Source: Chloroflexi bacterium RBG_16_68_14 (GTDB taxonomy: Bacteria > Chloroflexota > Dehalococcoidia > DSTF01 > RBG-16-68-14). Taken from it: DNA of 8,218 bases. The translations under genes were made by a program, and so were the position numbers. The stretch lies in NCBI GenBank assembly GCA_001796995.1, contig MGOB01000094.1, positions 669-8,886 on the forward strand, in the 5' to 3' direction. Positions 1 through 6,672 of this stretch are shown piece after piece (the first letter of the stretch is position 1; each line of letters starts with the position of its first letter). The notes beneath the pieces were generated by a model, which had not been told where the DNA came from, searched no databases, and was given only the letters and a program-made list of their open reading frames with translations.

Positions 1-659
1 CTCTCCTCTGGCGGCTGGAGCGCGCCCGCATCCTGCGCGACCTGGCCGGCTTCCTCGATGCCGACGAGGCGCTGCGGGCAGAGCACGGCGTGGTGCCAGC
101 GGAGGTGGAGCTCTCCTTCGGCGTCCGCGGCGCCGCTCAGCCCGCCGTGGTTGTGGAGATCGCAGACGGTCGCGCCGTCGCCTTCCGCGGCCGCATCGAC
201 CGGGTCGACCGGGCACCGGACGGCACTCACCTGCTGGTGCTGGACTACAAGAGCGGCTCCCGGAATCCCTATCGCGGCCTCACGACAGACCCAGTCAAGC
301 GCGGCCGGGCCTTGCAGCTCCCCGTCTATGGCATCGCCGCGCAGCAACGCTTCGGCGCCGCATCGGTAGCCGGGTACTACTGGTTCGCCACGGAGCGGTG
401 GAGCTACGAGCGGGAGGGCTTCCCGCTGGGCGAACGCGAGCTGGCCACCTTCCGCCACGCCCTGGTCGTGATCATAGAGGGGATCGAGCGCGGCCTCTTC
501 CCGGCGCGGCCGGGCGAGCGGCGCAACGACGGCTTCGAGAACTGCCAGATTTGCCCCTACGACCGCGTCTGCCCCCGCGACCGCAGCCGCGCCTGGCAGC
601 GCAAGCGGCGGGCGCCGGAGCTGCGCGACTTCCTGGACCTGGCGGAGCCGGAGGACTGA
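1..659 (+). CDS. addB: AddB-like PD-(D/E)XK nuclease, C-terminal part (5' end outside window)
   Basis: This is the C-terminal ~218 residues of a larger protein. The frame is open from base 3 with coding-like sequence (LLWRLERARILRDL), so the GTG at 90 is internal and the true start lies upstream of the window. The nuclease core is intact: GRIDRVD with its Asp codon at 198-200, LDYKSG with Asp at 243-245 and Lys at 249-251, and the downstream QLPVY helix with Gln at 315-317. Near the C terminus is Cys-x2-Cys-x5-Cys (codons at 543, 552 and 570). In the AddB/RexB family this trio, with one Cys located before the nuclease domain, holds a 4Fe-4S cluster. The fourth Cys would lie outside the window. 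AddB with AddA unwinds and degrades DNA ends to prepare 3' single strands for RecA. The adjacent helicase-nuclease gene, one base away, supports this role. A Cas4-like or other RecB-family nuclease is possible from this fragment alone, but the context makes it less likely. Confidence 0.85.
   Translation, partial: LLWRLERARILRDLAGFLDADEALRAEHGVVPAEVELSFGVRGAAQPAVVVEIADGRAVAFRGRIDRVDRAPDGTHLLVLDYKSGSRNPYRGLTTDPVKRGRALQLPVYGIAAQQRFGAASVAGYYWFATERWSYEREGFPLGERELATFRHALVVIIEGIERGLFPARPGERRNDGFENCQICPYDRVCPRDRSRAWQRKRRAPELRDFLDLAEPED
650..654 (+). promoter_or_regulatory. Shine-Dalgarno site for the addA-like gene
   Basis: GGAGG lies inside the last codons of the addB-like gene, with six bases between it and the GTG at 661. 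This fixes the downstream start and indicates translational coupling across the one-base gap between the TGA (657-659) and the GTG. Confidence 0.75.
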
Positions 660-660
660 G

Positions 661-3600
661 GTGACCGCTTCCCTCCCCGCCGACCAGGGGGCCCGTAACC
701 GGATCCACCAGGACCTGGACGCCACCATCTTCGTGGAGGCCGGGGCGGGCACCGGAAAGACGCGGGAGCTCATCGAGCGGATCCTGCGCCTGGTGGCGGG
801 CGGCCGGACGGAGCTGCGCCGCATCGCCGCCATCACCTTCACCGAGGCCGCCGCCGCCGAACTGCGCGACCGCGTGCGCCTGAGGCTGGAGGAGGCGGCC
901 CAGGACGAAGCTGGCCTCTCGTCCGAGGAGCGGGAGCGCTGCCGGGCCGCCCTGGCCGAGGTGGACGCCGCCGCCATCGAGACGCTGCACGCCTTCGCCC
1001 AGCGCATCCTGGCCGAGCACCCCCTGGAGGCGGGGCTGCCGCCCATGGTGGAGGTCCAGGACGAGATCCGCGCCTCCATCGCCTTCGAGGAGCGCTGGGC
1101 CGCCTTCGTCGACGAGCTGCTGAGCGACGCCTCGCTGGAGGAGGCGCTCCTGCGCGCCTTCACCCTCGGCCTCGACCCAGAGGACCTGCGAGAGGTGGCC
1201 TGGCAGTTCCACCAGCACTGGGACCGCCTGGAGGCCGCGACCATCGAGGCCCCGCCGCTGCTGGCGGCGGACGTCTCGCCCCTCACAGAGCTGCTCTCGG
1301 AAGTGATCGATCTGCGGAGCCATTGCGGCGATGCGGGCGACCTGCTGTGCCGCCACCTGGAGACGGTGGAGACCTACTACCGCCGCCTGGTAGCCGCTGA
1401 GAGCGACCTGGACCGGCTGCGCATCGTAGCAGAGAACGTGTCTCTTGTGCGCCGCAACATCGGCCGGAGGGAGAACTGGCGCGGCGTCAGCCCGGACCAG
1501 GTGCGGGAGCGGCTCTCCCAGGCGCACGAACTCCGCCAGAGCCTGGTCCAGGGCCACCGCGCCGGCGTCCTGCCGCCCCTCCTGGCGGCGCTGCAGCGCT
1601 TCGTCCTCCGGTACGCGGAGGAGAGGCGGCGTCAGGGCCGGCTGGAGTTCCACGACCTGCTGGTGCAGGCGCGCGACCTGCTGCGCCGCGACGCCTCCGT
1701 CCGCCAGCACGTGCGCCAGCAGTTCTCCCACCTCCTCATCGACGAGTTCCAGGACACCGACCCCCTACAGATCGAGATTGCGGTGCTGCTGGCCGGCGAG
1801 GAGACCGACGGCGCGCCTCCGCCGTGGCACGAGGCGGCCGTCGAGGAGGGGCGCCTCTTCTTCGTGGGCGATCCGAAGCAGTCTATCTATCGCTTCCGCC
1901 GCGCCGACATCGACCTCTACCGGAGGGCGCAAGGCCGCTTCTCGGAAGGCGCGGTGCGGCTCACGCAGAACTTCCGCTCCCTTCCGCCGGTCATCGATTG
2001 GGTGAACCACTGCTTCGCCGGACTGATGAGCGAGGACGGCGCCCACGAGGGCCAGGCGACCTACGTCACGCTGGAACCGTCGCGGGAGCTGCCGGAGGGC
2101 CCAGCCGTCACCGTGCGCACGCTGGGCGGCCCGGTCCAGGACAACATCGGCCCCATCCGCCAGCGGGAGGCGCAGGAGATCGCCCGCCTGATCCAGACGG
2201 CGAAGGCGGAGGGCTGGCCTGTTGGTGAGACCGATGACGACGGCCAGCCTGCCTTCCGCCCGGCGCGCTACCAGGACATCGCCCTCCTCATGCCCACGCG
2301 GACCACGCTGCCGCCCATCGAGGAGGCGCTGGAGGAGGCGGGCATCCCCTACCGCGTCGAGAGCCGCTCCCTGGTCTACGACACCCAGGAGGTGCGCGAC
2401 CTGCTCGCCATCCTCCGCGCCCTGGACGACCCGACGGACCAAGTGGCGCTCATCGCGGCGCTCCGCTCCCCCGCCTTCGCCTGCGGCGACGACGACCTGC
2501 TGCGCTTCGCGCAGGCCAACGGCTCCTGGGACTACCGCCGCGATCCCCCCGCATCGCTGCCGGCGGACGACCCCGTCGTGGCGGCGATGGCAGCGCTGCA
2601 CGACCTCCACCGCCGGCGCTGGTGGGAGACCATCAGCGGCATCGTGGAGGCGGCCATCCGGGAGCGGCGCCTCTTCGAGCTGGCCTTCGCCCACCGGCGC
2701 CCGCGCGAGCGCTGGCAGCGCCTCCGCTTCGTCCTCGACCAGGCCCGCGCCTTCGTGGAGGCGGGCGGCCACACCCTGCGCCAGTTCATCGACTGGGCGG
2801 AGCGCCAGGCGGACGAGGGCACGCGCGTCGTGGAGACGGTGGTGCCGGAGCCGGACGACGATGCGGTGCGGATCATGACCATCCACGCCGCCAAGGGCCT
2901 GGAGTTCCCCATCGTGGTGCTGGCCGGCCTGAACATCGAGAGCCGGTCCCAGAGACGGCACGGCGCCAGCGTCCTCTGGGGCCCAGACGGCCGGCCGGAG
3001 GCCCAGCTCGGCTCCAGCTCAGCCGGCTTCAAGACGCCTGGGCACGAGGCGCTGGCCGCCCACGAGGAGCTGATGAACCGATACGAGAAGGTGCGCCTCC
3101 TCTACGTGGCGGCCACCCGGGCGCGTGATCACCTGGTGGTGAGCCTGCACCACAAGGCAGGCCAGGATTCCCACGCCGCCCGCCTGTACGAGGTGTCGGC
3201 AGAGGCGCCCTACCTCTCGCGCGCGGCTGCCCTGCCCGATGCGCTGCCGCCGGTCGAGGAACCCGCGCCGCTCACCTTCGACGACGGGCCGGAGCGACGG
3301 CAACGGTGGCTGGAGGCGCGCCAGCAGCGCCTGGCCACACTCAGCCGCGTCCGGACGGTGGCGGCCACGGAGATCGCTCGCCTCGCGGCGGCCGAGGACG
3401 ACCCGAACCTTCGGAAGGACGCGCCAGTGGAGGAAGCCCCGCCCTGGCGGCGCGGCCGCGCCGGCACCGCGCTGGGGCGCGCCGTCCACGCCGTCCTCCA
3501 GAGCATCGACCTCGCCACCGGCGCCGGGGTGGAGAGCGCCGCGCGCGCCCAGGCGGCGGCCGAGGGCATCCCGGGCCGGCAAGAGGAGGTGGCCCGCCTG

Positions 3601-4005
3601 GTGGCGGCTGCCCTGGCTGCGCCCTCGGTGCAGGAGGCGGTGGCGAGCGGGGGGCGCTACTGGCGGGAGCTGTACGTGTCAGCGCCGGTGGAGGGCGTGA
3701 CGGTGGAGGGGTTCATCGACCTGCTGTATGAGACGCCGGACGGCCTCGTCGTCATCGACTACAAGACGGACCGGGTGCCTGACGAGGCGGAGCTAGAAGC
3801 GGCTATGGCCCGCTACCGGCTCCAGGGCGCGGCCTACGCCCTGGCGCTGGAGGAGGCGCTGGGCCGGCCGGTGGCGCGCTGCGTCTTCGTGTTCGTGCGG
3901 GCGCCCCAGGCCCGGGAAGAGGCGGTCGAGGATCTGCCGGCCGCCATCGCGGACGTTCGGAGAGAGATCCGGCGCCATGCCCCCTCGACGGCGCCTGCGT
4001 CGTAA
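661..4005 (+). CDS. addA: AddA-like UvrD/RecB-family helicase with C-terminal nuclease
   Basis: A 1114-residue superfamily 1A helicase-nuclease, complete. Motifs appear in order: Walker A EAGAGTGKT (K33), motif Ia ITFTEAAAAELRDR (~59-71), IETLHAFAQRIL (~106-117), motif II DEFQD (361-365), motif III GDPKQSIYRFR (403 onward), QNFRS (436-440), motif V TIHAAKGLEF (740-749) and motif VI LLYVAATRAR (813-822). A RecB-type nuclease follows: GRAVHAVLQ (H943), E1003, GFIDLL (D1020), VIDYKTD (D1033, K1035) and YRLQGAAYA (Q1055). All catalytic residues are present, so both ATPase and nuclease should be active. As AddA it would be the ATP-driven 3'-5' motor and one of two nucleases of the AddAB complex that resects double-strand breaks before RecA loading. 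The length fits AddA (usually ~1100-1250). The GTG start is chosen from the GGAGG six bases upstream. The preceding addB-like gene makes AddA more likely than RecB, as no recC- or recD-like gene is visible. Confidence 0.93.
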   Translation: MTASLPADQGARNRIHQDLDATIFVEAGAGTGKTRELIERILRLVAGGRTELRRIAAITFTEAAAAELRDRVRLRLEEAAQDEAGLSSEERERCRAALAEVDAAAIETLHAFAQRILAEHPLEAGLPPMVEVQDEIRASIAFEERWAAFVDELLSDASLEEALLRAFTLGLDPEDLREVAWQFHQHWDRLEAATIEAPPLLAADVSPLTELLSEVIDLRSHCGDAGDLLCRHLETVETYYRRLVAAESDLDRLRIVAENVSLVRRNIGRRENWRGVSPDQVRERLSQAHELRQSLVQGHRAGVLPPLLAALQRFVLRYAEERRRQGRLEFHDLLVQARDLLRRDASVRQHVRQQFSHLLIDEFQDTDPLQIEIAVLLAGEETDGAPPPWHEAAVEEGRLFFVGDPKQSIYRFRRADIDLYRRAQGRFSEGAVRLTQNFRSLPPVIDWVNHCFAGLMSEDGAHEGQATYVTLEPSRELPEGPAVTVRTLGGPVQDNIGPIRQREAQEIARLIQTAKAEGWPVGETDDDGQPAFRPARYQDIALLMPTRTTLPPIEEALEEAGIPYRVESRSLVYDTQEVRDLLAILRALDDPTDQVALIAALRSPAFACGDDDLLRFAQANGSWDYRRDPPASLPADDPVVAAMAALHDLHRRRWWETISGIVEAAIRERRLFELAFAHRRPRERWQRLRFVLDQARAFVEAGGHTLRQFIDWAERQADEGTRVVETVVPEPDDDAVRIMTIHAAKGLEFPIVVLAGLNIESRSQRRHGASVLWGPDGRPEAQLGSSSAGFKTPGHEALAAHEELMNRYEKVRLLYVAATRARDHLVVSLHHKAGQDSHAARLYEVSAEAPYLSRAAALPDALPPVEEPAPLTFDDGPERRQRWLEARQQRLATLSRVRTVAATEIARLAAAEDDPNLRKDAPVEEAPPWRRGRAGTALGRAVHAVLQSIDLATGAGVESAARAQAAAEGIPGRQEEVARLVAAALAAPSVQEAVASGGRYWRELYVSAPVEGVTVEGFIDLLYETPDGLVVIDYKTDRVPDEAELEAAMARYRLQGAAYALALEEALGRPVARCVFVFVRAPQAREEAVEDLPAAIADVRREIRRHAPSTAPAS

Positions 4006-4021
4006 GGAACGAGACCTCCCT

Positions 4022-4049
4022 TTGCCCATGGGGGCCGCTCTGGCATCAT
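4022..4049 (+). promoter_or_regulatory. Candidate promoter for a leaderless class V aminotransferase mRNA
   Basis: TTGCCC (4022-4027), a 16-base spacer and CATCAT (4044-4049) resemble -35 and -10 elements, though each matches the consensus only partly. Six bases after CATCAT comes the GTG start at 4056, where transcription would be expected to begin. No purine-rich Shine-Dalgarno site precedes that GTG. The same bases contain the inverted repeat GCCCAT (4024-4029) / ATGGGC (4048-4053), which could instead form a hairpin ending the addA-like transcript. It has no T-run. The promoter reading is an inference. Confidence 0.4.
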
Positions 4050-4055
4050 GGGCCC

Positions 4056-5315
4056 GTGAGCATTCGCGACCCATCGACGAGCGCGCCGCCCGACTGGGCG
4101 GCCTTCCGCGCTCAGTTCCCGGTGACGGAGCGCTGCATCTACATGAACACCGGCTGGTCCGGCCCTTCCGCGCGCCAGGTGGTGGAGGCGATCCAGCGCC
4201 GCGCGGAGCGCGAGGCGTACGACGGTCCGACAGCGCCGGAGGTGCGGCACGAGAAGGCGCTGCTCGTCCAGCAGGCGCGCTCCGCCCTCGCCTGGCTCAT
4301 CGGCGTCGGGCCGGAGGACATCGCGCTGATGTACACGACGACGGAGGGGATCAACGCCGTCCTGAGCGGGCTCGGCCTCGGACCGAACGACGAGATCGTC
4401 ACCTGCAACCTGGAGCACGCATCGGTGATCGTGCCCTGCTACGAGCTGGGCCGCCGGACGGGCGTGCAGGTCACGGTCGTGCGCTCCTCGGCGCAGGAGT
4501 CCGCCGAGGAGCTGGCGAGGCTCTTCGAGGACGCCATTGGCCCCCGAACTAAGCTCGTCGTCGTCAGCCACATCTCCTACAACCACGGCACCCACCTCCC
4601 GGTCGAGCCGATCGTGCGGGCGGCCCACCGGGCCGGCGCCCATGTGCTCCTCGATGGCGCCCAGTCCGTCGGCCAGCTCCCGGTCGATGTGCGCGCGCTT
4701 GACGTGGACTTCTATTCATTCCCCGCCCACAAGTTCGTCCTTGGCCCGGACGGCGTGGGCGCCTTCTACATCCGGCAGGACCTGGTCGAGCTGGTCCAAC
4801 CGGCGGCCGTGGCGCACGGGGCCGCCGCGTCCTACGACTTCGAAGGCGGGTTCACGCCCCAGTTGGCCTCGATGAGAAAGTTCGAGATGACCACCCATAG
4901 CGGGCCGCTGCTCGCGGGTACCGTCGAGGCCGTCAGGCTGCTCCAGGAGGTCGGTCTCCCGGCGATCAACGCTCGGCTCCGCCAGTTGGCCAACCGTCTG
5001 ATCCGGGGCTTGCAGGGGATACCCGGCGTGACGATCCGGAGCCCGCTCGACGTGCCGCTCCGCTCCGCCCTGGTGACCTTCACGGTCGCCGACCAGGACC
5101 CGAACCAGACGTGCGCTGCGCTCTGGCAGCTCCGGCGCGTCGCTGGGCGCGTCGTCAACGACCAGCGTGTGCGGCTCTCCATGGCGCCCTTCAACAACGA
5201 GGCCGATGTCGACGCGGCGCTGGAGGCGATCGACTACCTAGCCACCCGCGGCCTGCCGCCGGGCGCCATGAGCGCACTGCAGTACAAGGAACTGGTACTC
5301 AAGGACGACGACTGA
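4056..5315 (+). CDS. Class V aminotransferase-fold PLP enzyme (isopenicillin N epimerase/desulfurase-like)
   Basis: A 419-residue fold-type I PLP enzyme of the class V aminotransferase group. Visible signatures are TTTEGIN in the phosphate-binding region, LEHAS with H121 (the ring-stacking His position), DGAQSVGQ with D200 contacting the pyridine nitrogen, and SFPAHKFVLGPDGVGAFYI with K226 as the Schiff-base lysine. The C-terminal domain has VRLSMAPFNNEADVD, with R373 at the usual substrate-carboxylate position. The catalytic loop Cys of SufS/CsdA desulfurases, normally shortly before this Arg, is absent: the segment reads AGRVVNDQR. The enzyme is therefore more likely an epimerase, C-S lyase (EgtE-like) or related activity than an iron-sulfur-cluster desulfurase. 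The substrate cannot be told from sequence. The GTG at 4056 is the only reasonable start, since the next Met lies in the conserved N-terminal YMNTG segment. It begins 50 bases after the addA-like stop and probably has its own promoter. No neighbour suggests a pathway. Confidence 0.88.
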   Translation: MSIRDPSTSAPPDWAAFRAQFPVTERCIYMNTGWSGPSARQVVEAIQRRAEREAYDGPTAPEVRHEKALLVQQARSALAWLIGVGPEDIALMYTTTEGINAVLSGLGLGPNDEIVTCNLEHASVIVPCYELGRRTGVQVTVVRSSAQESAEELARLFEDAIGPRTKLVVVSHISYNHGTHLPVEPIVRAAHRAGAHVLLDGAQSVGQLPVDVRALDVDFYSFPAHKFVLGPDGVGAFYIRQDLVELVQPAAVAHGAAASYDFEGGFTPQLASMRKFEMTTHSGPLLAGTVEAVRLLQEVGLPAINARLRQLANRLIRGLQGIPGVTIRSPLDVPLRSALVTFTVADQDPNQTCAALWQLRRVAGRVVNDQRVRLSMAPFNNEADVDAALEAIDYLATRGLPPGAMSALQYKELVLKDDD

Positions 5316-5358
5316 CGTCGCTTCCGGGCGAGGGCGCGGCAGCCAGCGCCGACGTCAG
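5312..5358. terminator. Inverted repeat over both convergent stop codons, possible bidirectional terminator
   Basis: CTGACGTCG (5312-5320) and CGACGTCAG (5350-5358) are exact reverse complements. They contain the TGA of the aminotransferase-like gene (5313-5315) and the TGA of the hydrolase gene on the other strand (5355-5357). A smaller stem, GGCGC (5333-5337) / GCGCC (5346-5350), nests in the 29-base interval. No T-run follows on either strand, so this is not a classical intrinsic terminator, but it is the only structure between two converging genes only 39 bases apart. Confidence 0.4.
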
Positions 5359-6224
5359 GCCCGCAGCCGGTCGGCCAGCGCGCGGCCTGGGCCGGCGCCG
5401 TCAGTGGCCGAGCGCTCCACCTGTTCGATGAAGTCGATGATGGCGGAGTTCACCGGGTCGGGCTGCTCCAGGTGGAAGGCATGCTTGAGGCCGGGGAAGA
5501 CCCGCAGCTCCGCGCCGGGGATCTTCCGGGCCAGGATGGCGGAGTTCCGGGGATCGATGAGCGTATCTTCGGCGCCGGTGACGACTAGTGTCCGGTGGCG
5601 GAGCCGGTGCAGCCGGTCATAGGTGTTGTGGGCGGCAACGGCGTCGGCCTGGCCGCGCAGGCCGTGACCGGTAGGAGGAAACCGGATCAACGAGAACACG
5701 AAGTCCTGCAGATGGCTCTCCGCCTTGATGAGCGCCTCCTCCGTCCACAGGTGCTTCAAGAACTCGGAGAACCACTCCAGGTCGGGCTGACCGTCTTCGC
5801 TGATCTCCCGGAAGGCCTCGATGTCGCTCCGGAGCTGCGCGAAGCCGGCGGCCCGGCGGCTCCCGGGCGACGTACACCCCAGGACGAGGGCGTCGACTCG
5901 CTCAGGATGCGCCAGCGCCAGCTCCTGGGCGATCATGCCGCCCATGGAGATGCCGAAAACATGGGCCCGCTCGATCCCCAGCGCGTCCAGCAGCCCGACG
6001 GTATCGGCGGCCATCTGGCGGGTGCTGTACGGCCCGTCCGGCGCCGAGGTGCGGCCCACGCCGCGGTTGTCAAAGGCGACGACCCGGTACCGCTCCGTCA
6101 GCCCGGGGATCTGGGGATTCCAGGTGGCGGCATTGCCGCCCCAGCCCATGATGAGGAGAAGCGGCTCACCGGAGCCATGCTCCTCGTAGTAGATTTCGAT
6201 GTTGTTGGCCCATACGGTCGGCAT
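5355..6224 (-). CDS. Alpha/beta hydrolase
   Basis: A 289-residue single-domain alpha/beta hydrolase. From the start MPTVWANN: an oxyanion-hole segment MGWGG (26-30), FDNRGVGRTS (51-60), the nucleophile elbow GISMGG with S93, GAEDTLIDP with likely catalytic D220, and GLKHAFHLEQP with likely H248. The N-terminal NNIEIYYEEHGSGEPLLLI strand pattern is typical. There is no signal peptide or membrane segment, so it should be cytoplasmic. The ATG at 6224 (minus strand) is preferred because homology-like sequence begins there and AGGGG lies four bases upstream. The frame continues to an ATG at 6308, but the extra 28 residues look unlike the family. The family includes esterases, lactonases and intracellular PHA depolymerases, and the substrate cannot be assigned. 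It lies downstream of phaC on the same strand, but 448 bases away and behind its own candidate promoter. It converges with the aminotransferase-like gene. Confidence 0.88.
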   Translation of the reverse strand: MPTVWANNIEIYYEEHGSGEPLLLIMGWGGNAATWNPQIPGLTERYRVVAFDNRGVGRTSAPDGPYSTRQMAADTVGLLDALGIERAHVFGISMGGMIAQELALAHPERVDALVLGCTSPGSRRAAGFAQLRSDIEAFREISEDGQPDLEWFSEFLKHLWTEEALIKAESHLQDFVFSLIRFPPTGHGLRGQADAVAAHNTYDRLHRLRHRTLVVTGAEDTLIDPRNSAILARKIPGAELRVFPGLKHAFHLEQPDPVNSAIIDFIEQVERSATDGAGPGRALADRLRA

Positions 6225-6419
6225 CGTACCCCTGCTCCGCTCCCAGCCGGTTCGGATTCCTGGGCAATACTTCCCCAGAGGCAGGATCGGCCGCCGAGGG
6301 AGAATCATTAGGGGAGAAGCGCCCCATCACGGCTGATCGAGCCCAGGAATGGCGAGCGGGCGCCCGTCCAAAGGCCGCCCCCGCAAGTCAGAGAGATGGC
6401 TATATCCATGTAGCCTGTC

Positions 6420-6439
6420 TCTGGTATCATGATACCAGA
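6420..6439. promoter_or_regulatory. Perfect 20-bp palindrome, probable transcription factor operator
   Basis: The core CTGGTATCATGATACCAG (6421-6438), plus the flanking T and A, reads identically on both strands over 20 bases with no spacer. Perfect palindromes of this size in promoter regions are typical of dimeric repressors such as the GntR, TetR or MarR families. The sequence does not let me name the family. It overlaps the candidate -10 element of the minus-strand promoter, so a bound dimer should block transcription toward the hydrolase gene. No regulator gene is in the window. With no spacer it cannot form a useful RNA hairpin loop, so a DNA-binding site is the better reading. Confidence 0.7.
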
Positions 6440-6458
6440 ATTCTACTTCCATCCACAA
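6429..6458 (-). promoter_or_regulatory. Candidate sigma-70-type promoter for the hydrolase gene
   Basis: On the minus strand, TTGTGG (6458-6453) and TATCAT (6434-6429) are 18 bases apart. TATCAT differs from TATAAT at one base; the -35 shares only TTG at its start. The -10 lies within the 20-base palindrome. The predicted transcript would run about 200 bases before the ATG at 6224. Because the palindrome is symmetrical, TATCAT also occurs on the plus strand (6425-6430), but without a recognisable -35. Confidence 0.4.
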
Positions 6459-6495
6459 GCTCAAGGGAGATGCCGTGTGCTCTGTAGCTGCAACC

Positions 6496-6520
6496 CTTCG
6501 GGCTGAGCCTCAGGGCGAAG
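6496..6520. repeat. Symmetrical imperfect hairpin
   Basis: CTTCG (6496-6500) pairs with CGAAG (6516-6520) and CTGA (6503-6506) pairs with TCAG (6510-6513). The arms are separated by matching two-base internal mismatches (GG opposite GG) and a three-base GCC loop. Its role is unknown. It lies upstream of the candidate hydrolase promoter, so it would not be in that leader, but it could be in phaC read-through RNA. Confidence 0.35.
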
Positions 6521-6614
6521 CCTCTGGGTCTGCCTCTACAAACAGGACTTTCGCCTGCGGCGGAAAAGCCTTGCAACTACGACCCGCGGCCGAACACGTT
6601 CCCAGAAGACGGCG

Positions 6615-6636
6615 AAAGGCTCTTACAAGAGGCTTT
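6615..6636 (-). terminator. Possible phaC 3' hairpin
   Basis: On the minus strand the order is AAAG, C, CTCT, TGTA loop, AGAG, C, CTTT: eight pairs with one C-C mismatch, beginning about 36 bases after the phaC stop codon. It is followed by CGCCG rather than a T-run, so any termination would be weak or Rho-assisted. It may instead protect the mRNA 3' end. Confidence 0.3.
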
Positions 6637-6672
6637 AGAGAGACGGATGGGAGGTGGAGGCTCGTGAGACGG

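Larger units (their letters stand above)
6225..6672. other. 448-bp intergenic region between phaC and the hydrolase gene
   Basis: This stretch contains no convincing gene and is less GC-rich than the flanking genes, especially around 6390-6480. It holds a possible phaC 3' hairpin (6615-6636), an imperfect 25-base symmetrical hairpin (6496-6520), a perfect 20-base palindrome (6420-6439) overlapping a minus-strand promoter candidate, and a 10-base palindrome CGGGCGCCCG (6357-6366). No tRNA or insertion-sequence end was recognised. From the candidate promoter to the hydrolase ATG the leader would be roughly 200 bases, long enough to hold regulatory RNA, but I recognise no known riboswitch there. 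Confidence 0.6.

Noticed and set aside
472..2961. Long minus-strand open frames (472-1731 and 1765-2961) opposite the addA-like gene
   Set aside because: They are antisense to a gene with every helicase motif intact, have no domain-like sequence, and are what strong GC3 bias produces on the opposite strand.
3834..4643. Minus-strand open frame of 269 codons across the addA/aminotransferase junction
   Set aside because: It overlaps two well-supported plus-strand genes and their gap, and its translation is low-complexity Arg/Gly/Ala-rich.
6249..6262. GGTTCGGATTCC, resembling a tRNA T-arm
   Set aside because: The flanking bases (GCCGG before, TCCTG after) do not pair as a T-stem, and no anticodon arm or acceptor stem can be found at tRNA spacing.
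6225..6308. Upstream ATG at 6308 as the hydrolase start
   Set aside because: The 28 extra residues (MILPRRPILPLG and onward) do not resemble the family N terminus, whereas the ATG at 6224 begins the conserved strand and has AGGGG upstream.
5595..6311. Plus-strand open frame of 238 codons opposite the alpha/beta hydrolase
   Set aside because: The minus strand encodes a complete hydrolase with its catalytic triad; the plus frame shows no motif.
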